From Gammaproteobacteria bacterium (GTDB taxonomy: Bacteria > Pseudomonadota > Gammaproteobacteria > SZUA-21): 9,181 nt of DNA. The position numbers and the translations under genes were made by a program. The stretch spans positions 1-9,181 of the forward strand of contig QIKQ01000295.1 in NCBI GenBank assembly GCA_003233075.1. Direction: 5' to 3'. The notes under the pieces are model-generated. The model was given only the letters and a program-made list of their open reading frames with translations, ran no database searches and was not told where the DNA came from. Positions 6,802-9,181 of this stretch are shown one piece after another. Positions within the stretch are counted from its first letter, which is position 1. Each line of letters starts with the position of its first letter.

Positions 6802-7299
6802 ATGGCAGCAATAACCTTAGAAGGCAATAAATTTAATACCAGTGGCGATCTTCCTGCTGTTGGCAGTGAGGCCCCGGACTTTAAATTGGTGGATGGCGAT
6901 TTGGCGGATCGTAGTTTGTCTGACTATGCGGGTAAGAAAAAATTAATTAATATTGTACCTAGTTTAGATACAGGCGTTTGCTCGACGTCTACCAAGATAT
7001 TTAATGAAAAACTAGGCGGTAGAGATGATGTGGCTGTACTTGTAGTCTCTGCAGATCTGCCTTTCGCAATGGGCCGTTTTTGCAGTGCAGAAAAAGTAGA
7101 TCACGTTAACTCACTTTCAATGATGCGTTCACGAAAGTTTGCCAAAGACTATGGTGTTTTATTAGAGGATGGTCCACTCGCCGGTATAACTGCACGCGCG
7201 GTAGTCGTCTTAGACGAAAACAATAAAGTAGTGTACACAGAATTGGTACCAGAAATCACGCAAGAGCCAAATTACGATTCGGCAATAAGTGCATTATAA
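6802..7299 (+). CDS. tpx: Thiol peroxidase (Tpx, atypical 2-Cys peroxiredoxin)
   Basis: Reduces hydrogen peroxide and organic hydroperoxides, normally using thioredoxin. The 165 residues match E. coli-type Tpx (about 168). The peroxidatic cysteine is C60 in the motif PSLDTGVCSTST (53-64), with the helper T57 present. The resolving cysteine is C94 in LPFAMGRFC (86-94), the spacing expected for the intramolecular disulfide. R132 in LAGITARAVVVLD (126-138) fits the conserved active-site arginine. SEAPDFKLVD near the N terminus is the usual peroxiredoxin start. It has the best ribosome-binding site in the operon, AAGGAG (6789-6794), 7 bases before the ATG. It lies 63 bases after gcvPA and 30 before gcvPB, in the same direction. 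No clear promoter was found in the upstream gap, so it is probably co-transcribed with the gcv genes. The insertion between the P-protein halves is unusual. Confidence 0.97.
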   Translation: MAAITLEGNKFNTSGDLPAVGSEAPDFKLVDGDLADRSLSDYAGKKKLINIVPSLDTGVCSTSTKIFNEKLGGRDDVAVLVVSADLPFAMGRFCSAEKVDHVNSLSMMRSRKFAKDYGVLLEDGPLAGITARAVVVLDENNKVVYTELVPEITQEPNYDSAISAL

Positions 7300-7329
7300 A
7301 AACATTATCAATATTAAGTAAGGGTTAGA

Positions 7330-8781
7330 ATGAGTAAAACTATATTTGAAAAATCAGAGGCAGGTCGAAATGCGACTGCACAGTTAACTGCAAAGTCAGA
7401 ACCAGTCGGATTAGCTGATAAATACCTTCGTCAGGACAAGGCCTGTTTGCCCGAAGTATCGGAGTTGCAGGTGGTTCGTCATTTCACTCGGCTATCGCAA
7501 AAGAATTTTTCGATCGATACACATTTTTACCCTCTCGGTTCTTGTACGATGAAGTACAACCCAAGGGCTTGTAATACACTGGCTCTATTACCCGGCATTG
7601 TATCCAGGCATCCGCTGGCACCAGACAACCTGAGCCAAGGTTTTATGTCGTGCATGTATGAGTTACAAGATATCTTAAAAGAAGTGACTGGCATGAAAGC
7701 AGTCTCGCTAACACCTGCCGCCGGCGCGCAAGGTGAGTTTGCCGGCATGTCGATGATTCGAGCTTATCACGATCAGAAAAAGGATACGGCAAGGACCGAA
7801 GTCTTAGTGCCGGATGCCGCGCATGGTACTAATCCTTCCTCAGCTGTTATGTGTGGTTATACAGTTAAAGAAATTCCAACTTTAGCCAATGGCGATGTAG
7901 ATTTAGAAGCATTAAAAAAAGTAGTGGGACCACAAACTGCGGGATTAATGTTAACTAACCCTTCGACCTTAGGCGTGTTTGAGCGAGAAATTAAAGAAAT
8001 TGCAGCAACAGTACATAATGCAGGTGGTTTACTTTATTATGATGGTGCAAATTTAAATGCTATTTTAGGCAAGGTAAAACCAGGCGATATGGGTTTTGAT
8101 GTGATTCATATGAATTTACATAAAACTTTTTCGACACCTCATGGTGGCGGTGGTCCAGGAGCGGGTCCCGTTGGTGTGAATGATCGACTTAAACCGTTTT
8201 TACCGGTGCCGGTGGTTGGTCTTAAGGACGACAAATATTGTTGGTTAGATGAAAAAGATTTGCCATTATCGATTGGTCGTTTAAGTGCCTTTATGGGCAA
8301 TGCGGGTGTACTCATTCGAGCTTACGTCTATGCACGATTACTTGGCCGTGAGGGTATGGAGCGAGTCTCAGAGTTTTCGACTTTAAACGCAAATTACTTG
8401 TTAGTGAAATTACGCGATGCTGGATTTGAGCTTGCCTTTCCAGACAGACGCGCGACCCATGAATTTATTATTACTCTAAAAAAACAAGCAAAAGACTTAG
8501 GTGTCAATACCATGGATTTTGCCAAACGTTTGCTCGATTACGGCGTGCATGCACCAACAACGTATTTTCCTTTACTGATCCCCGAGTGTTTACTCATTGA
8601 GCCGACTGAATCAGAAGACAAGGATACGCTTGATGATTTCGTTGATATTATGATTAAAATTCAGGCTGAAGCGGAATCTGACCCAGAAAGGGTGAAATCA
8701 GCGCCACATACCTTGCCTGTTAAGCGCTTAGACGATGTGCGAGCCGCACGGCAATTGGACTTAGTTTGGCAAGGCAAGTAG
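7330..8781 (+). CDS. gcvPB: Glycine dehydrogenase (decarboxylating) subunit 2 (P protein, beta)
   Basis: C-terminal, PLP-binding half of the P protein; pairs with GcvPA to form the active decarboxylase. The 483 residues are normal for the family. The PLP lysine is K265 in HMNLHKTFSTPHGGGGPGAG (260-279), including the conserved glycine-rich loop. Other signatures are YPLGSCTMKYNPR (67-79), LTPAAGAQGEFAGM, VPDAAHGTNPSSAV and MLTNPSTLGVFE in the N-terminal half, and APTTYFPLLIPECLLIEPTESE near the C terminus. AAGGG (7320-7324) sits 5 bases before the ATG. The stop is a TAG. It is the last gene of the operon visible here; no lpd (L protein) follows, and I see no classical terminator directly after it. 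Confidence 0.97.
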   Translation: MSKTIFEKSEAGRNATAQLTAKSEPVGLADKYLRQDKACLPEVSELQVVRHFTRLSQKNFSIDTHFYPLGSCTMKYNPRACNTLALLPGIVSRHPLAPDNLSQGFMSCMYELQDILKEVTGMKAVSLTPAAGAQGEFAGMSMIRAYHDQKKDTARTEVLVPDAAHGTNPSSAVMCGYTVKEIPTLANGDVDLEALKKVVGPQTAGLMLTNPSTLGVFEREIKEIAATVHNAGGLLYYDGANLNAILGKVKPGDMGFDVIHMNLHKTFSTPHGGGGPGAGPVGVNDRLKPFLPVPVVGLKDDKYCWLDEKDLPLSIGRLSAFMGNAGVLIRAYVYARLLGREGMERVSEFSTLNANYLLVKLRDAGFELAFPDRRATHEFIITLKKQAKDLGVNTMDFAKRLLDYGVHAPTTYFPLLIPECLLIEPTESEDKDTLDDFVDIMIKIQAEAESDPERVKSAPHTLPVKRLDDVRAARQLDLVWQGK

Positions 8782-9181
8782 TATAATTAGATTCACTGCT
8801 GTCCCGCTAACTTTAGTCTTATTTCACGAAACGCAGTCATTTGAAGATATAACGGAAGAACGAGTGAGCGAGACATGAAACTAGAAAATAATAGTCTTTG
8901 CGAAGCGGCGTATGCCGCTGAAGCAATCTCGTCAATATTGTGAGTGACCTCATATCGACAATGGCGATACTGATCAGGAGATTGCTTCGTTTTGACCATG
9001 GGTGGTCTTACGACCAGAACCAGCGCAGCTGGTGCAGTAAGTACTTGATGAAACGCCGAAGGCGGTTCTGAAGTGAGTCATGTAGGCCACGGGTGAGCTG
9101 GATAAAACTAAAGTGACTTCATCGCTCACGGCCTTCCATGGCCTTCGCGATATAAGTCCATCCATGGACAAAATGTCACTT
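8782..9181. repeat. Hairpin-dense non-coding region, probably dispersed-repeat or MITE-like DNA
   Basis: About 400 bases with no convincing gene. The first 120 bases show little structure. From about 8904 onward there are many palindromes: AGCGGC-GTAT-GCCGCT (8904-8919), TGGTC-TTAC-GACCA (9003-9016), ACCAGC-GCA-GCTGGT (9019-9033), an imperfect hairpin ACTT...AAGT closing on GCC-GAA-GGC (9043-9074), GTCCAT-CC-ATGGAC (9156-9169), and AAGTGAC (9111-9117) against GTCACTT (9175-9181). CCATGG occurs three times (8996, 9136, 9162). Two minus-strand frames of 65 and 68 residues run through it but have no recognisable domain, and their codons are dictated by the palindromes. A cluster of mobile palindromic repeats is my inference. 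Confidence 0.45.
8920..8988. repeat. 69-bp element bounded by perfect 11-bp inverted repeats
   Basis: GAAGCAATCTC (8920-8930) and GAGATTGCTTC (8978-8988) are exact reverse complements. Between them ATTG (8937-8940) can pair with CAAT (8959-8962) and TGAG (8941-8944) with CTCA (8949-8952), so much of the element can fold into one bulged stem. The terminal word GAAGCAATCTC resembles the core of short palindromic repeats scattered in many bacterial genomes (the GTCATTGCGAG...GAAGCAATC type), as I recall them. No transposase is present in the window. Confidence 0.55.

Noticed and set aside
6802..7299. Recent horizontal acquisition of tpx
   Set aside because: Base composition and codon use look like those of the flanking gcv genes by eye, and no repeats or mobile genes flank it. 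The insertion is unusual, but transfer cannot be supported.
5380..8781. Split gcvPA/gcvPB seen as a broken gcvP
   Set aside because: Both halves are complete, each has its own ribosome-binding site and normal subunit length, and the two-subunit form is well known.
8793..9171. Two overlapping minus-strand frames of 65 and 68 residues
   Set aside because: They overlap each other and pass through dense hairpins. The translations show no recognisable domain, so they are more likely chance translations of repeats.
1..9181. CRISPR arrays, tRNA or rRNA genes, and transposase genes
   Set aside because: I found no regularly spaced direct repeats, no tRNA-like fold or rRNA motif, and no transposase-like frame on either strand.

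Overview
The window looks like chromosomal DNA of a gammaproteobacterium with moderately low GC (about 40-45% by eye). The glycine-cleavage proteins resemble the enterobacterial/gammaproteobacterial families closely: GcvT shares long identical stretches with the E. coli protein as I remember it. GcvP is split into PA and PB subunits, which in Gammaproteobacteria suggests non-enteric lineages such as Kangiella/Oceanospirillales-like, Legionella/Coxiella-like or Xanthomonas-like groups. I cannot place it more precisely without a search.

Layout. Positions 1-499 hold no convincing gene. There is palindromic, repeat-like DNA at the left edge (about 1-206), then a Fur-box-like dyad (319-349) and the leader of an iron-uptake unit. 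500-1501 encodes a periplasmic Fe(III)-binding protein (FbpA/AfuA/FutA type) and 1624-3288 a fused two-domain Fe(III) ABC permease (FbpB type). A 46-nt hairpin lies between the two. No ATPase gene (fbpC) is present. 3289-3765 is a non-coding control region with a good sigma70-type promoter (TTCACA-17-TATAGT), a tandem two-aptamer glycine riboswitch and a strong intrinsic terminator. It feeds the glycine-cleavage operon, all on the + strand: gcvT (3766-4854), gcvH (4924-5313), gcvPA (5380-6738), tpx (6802-7299) and gcvPB (7330-8781). From 8782 to the right edge I see no gene. That stretch is dense in hairpins and inverted repeats and looks like dispersed-repeat or MITE-like DNA.

How it works together. 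The Fbp pair should bring ferric iron through the inner membrane under Fur control, using an ATPase encoded elsewhere. GcvPA/PB (P protein), GcvH (lipoyl carrier) and GcvT (aminomethyltransferase) break glycine down to CO2, NH3 and methylene-THF. The L protein (Lpd) is not here. Excess glycine is expected to act on the riboswitch to let transcription past the terminator. The most unusual feature is a complete thiol peroxidase gene (tpx), with its own strong ribosome-binding site, between the two halves of the P protein. Nothing in the window looks like a wholly new system; the best leads are the tpx insertion, the riboswitch/terminator coupling and the two edge repeats.
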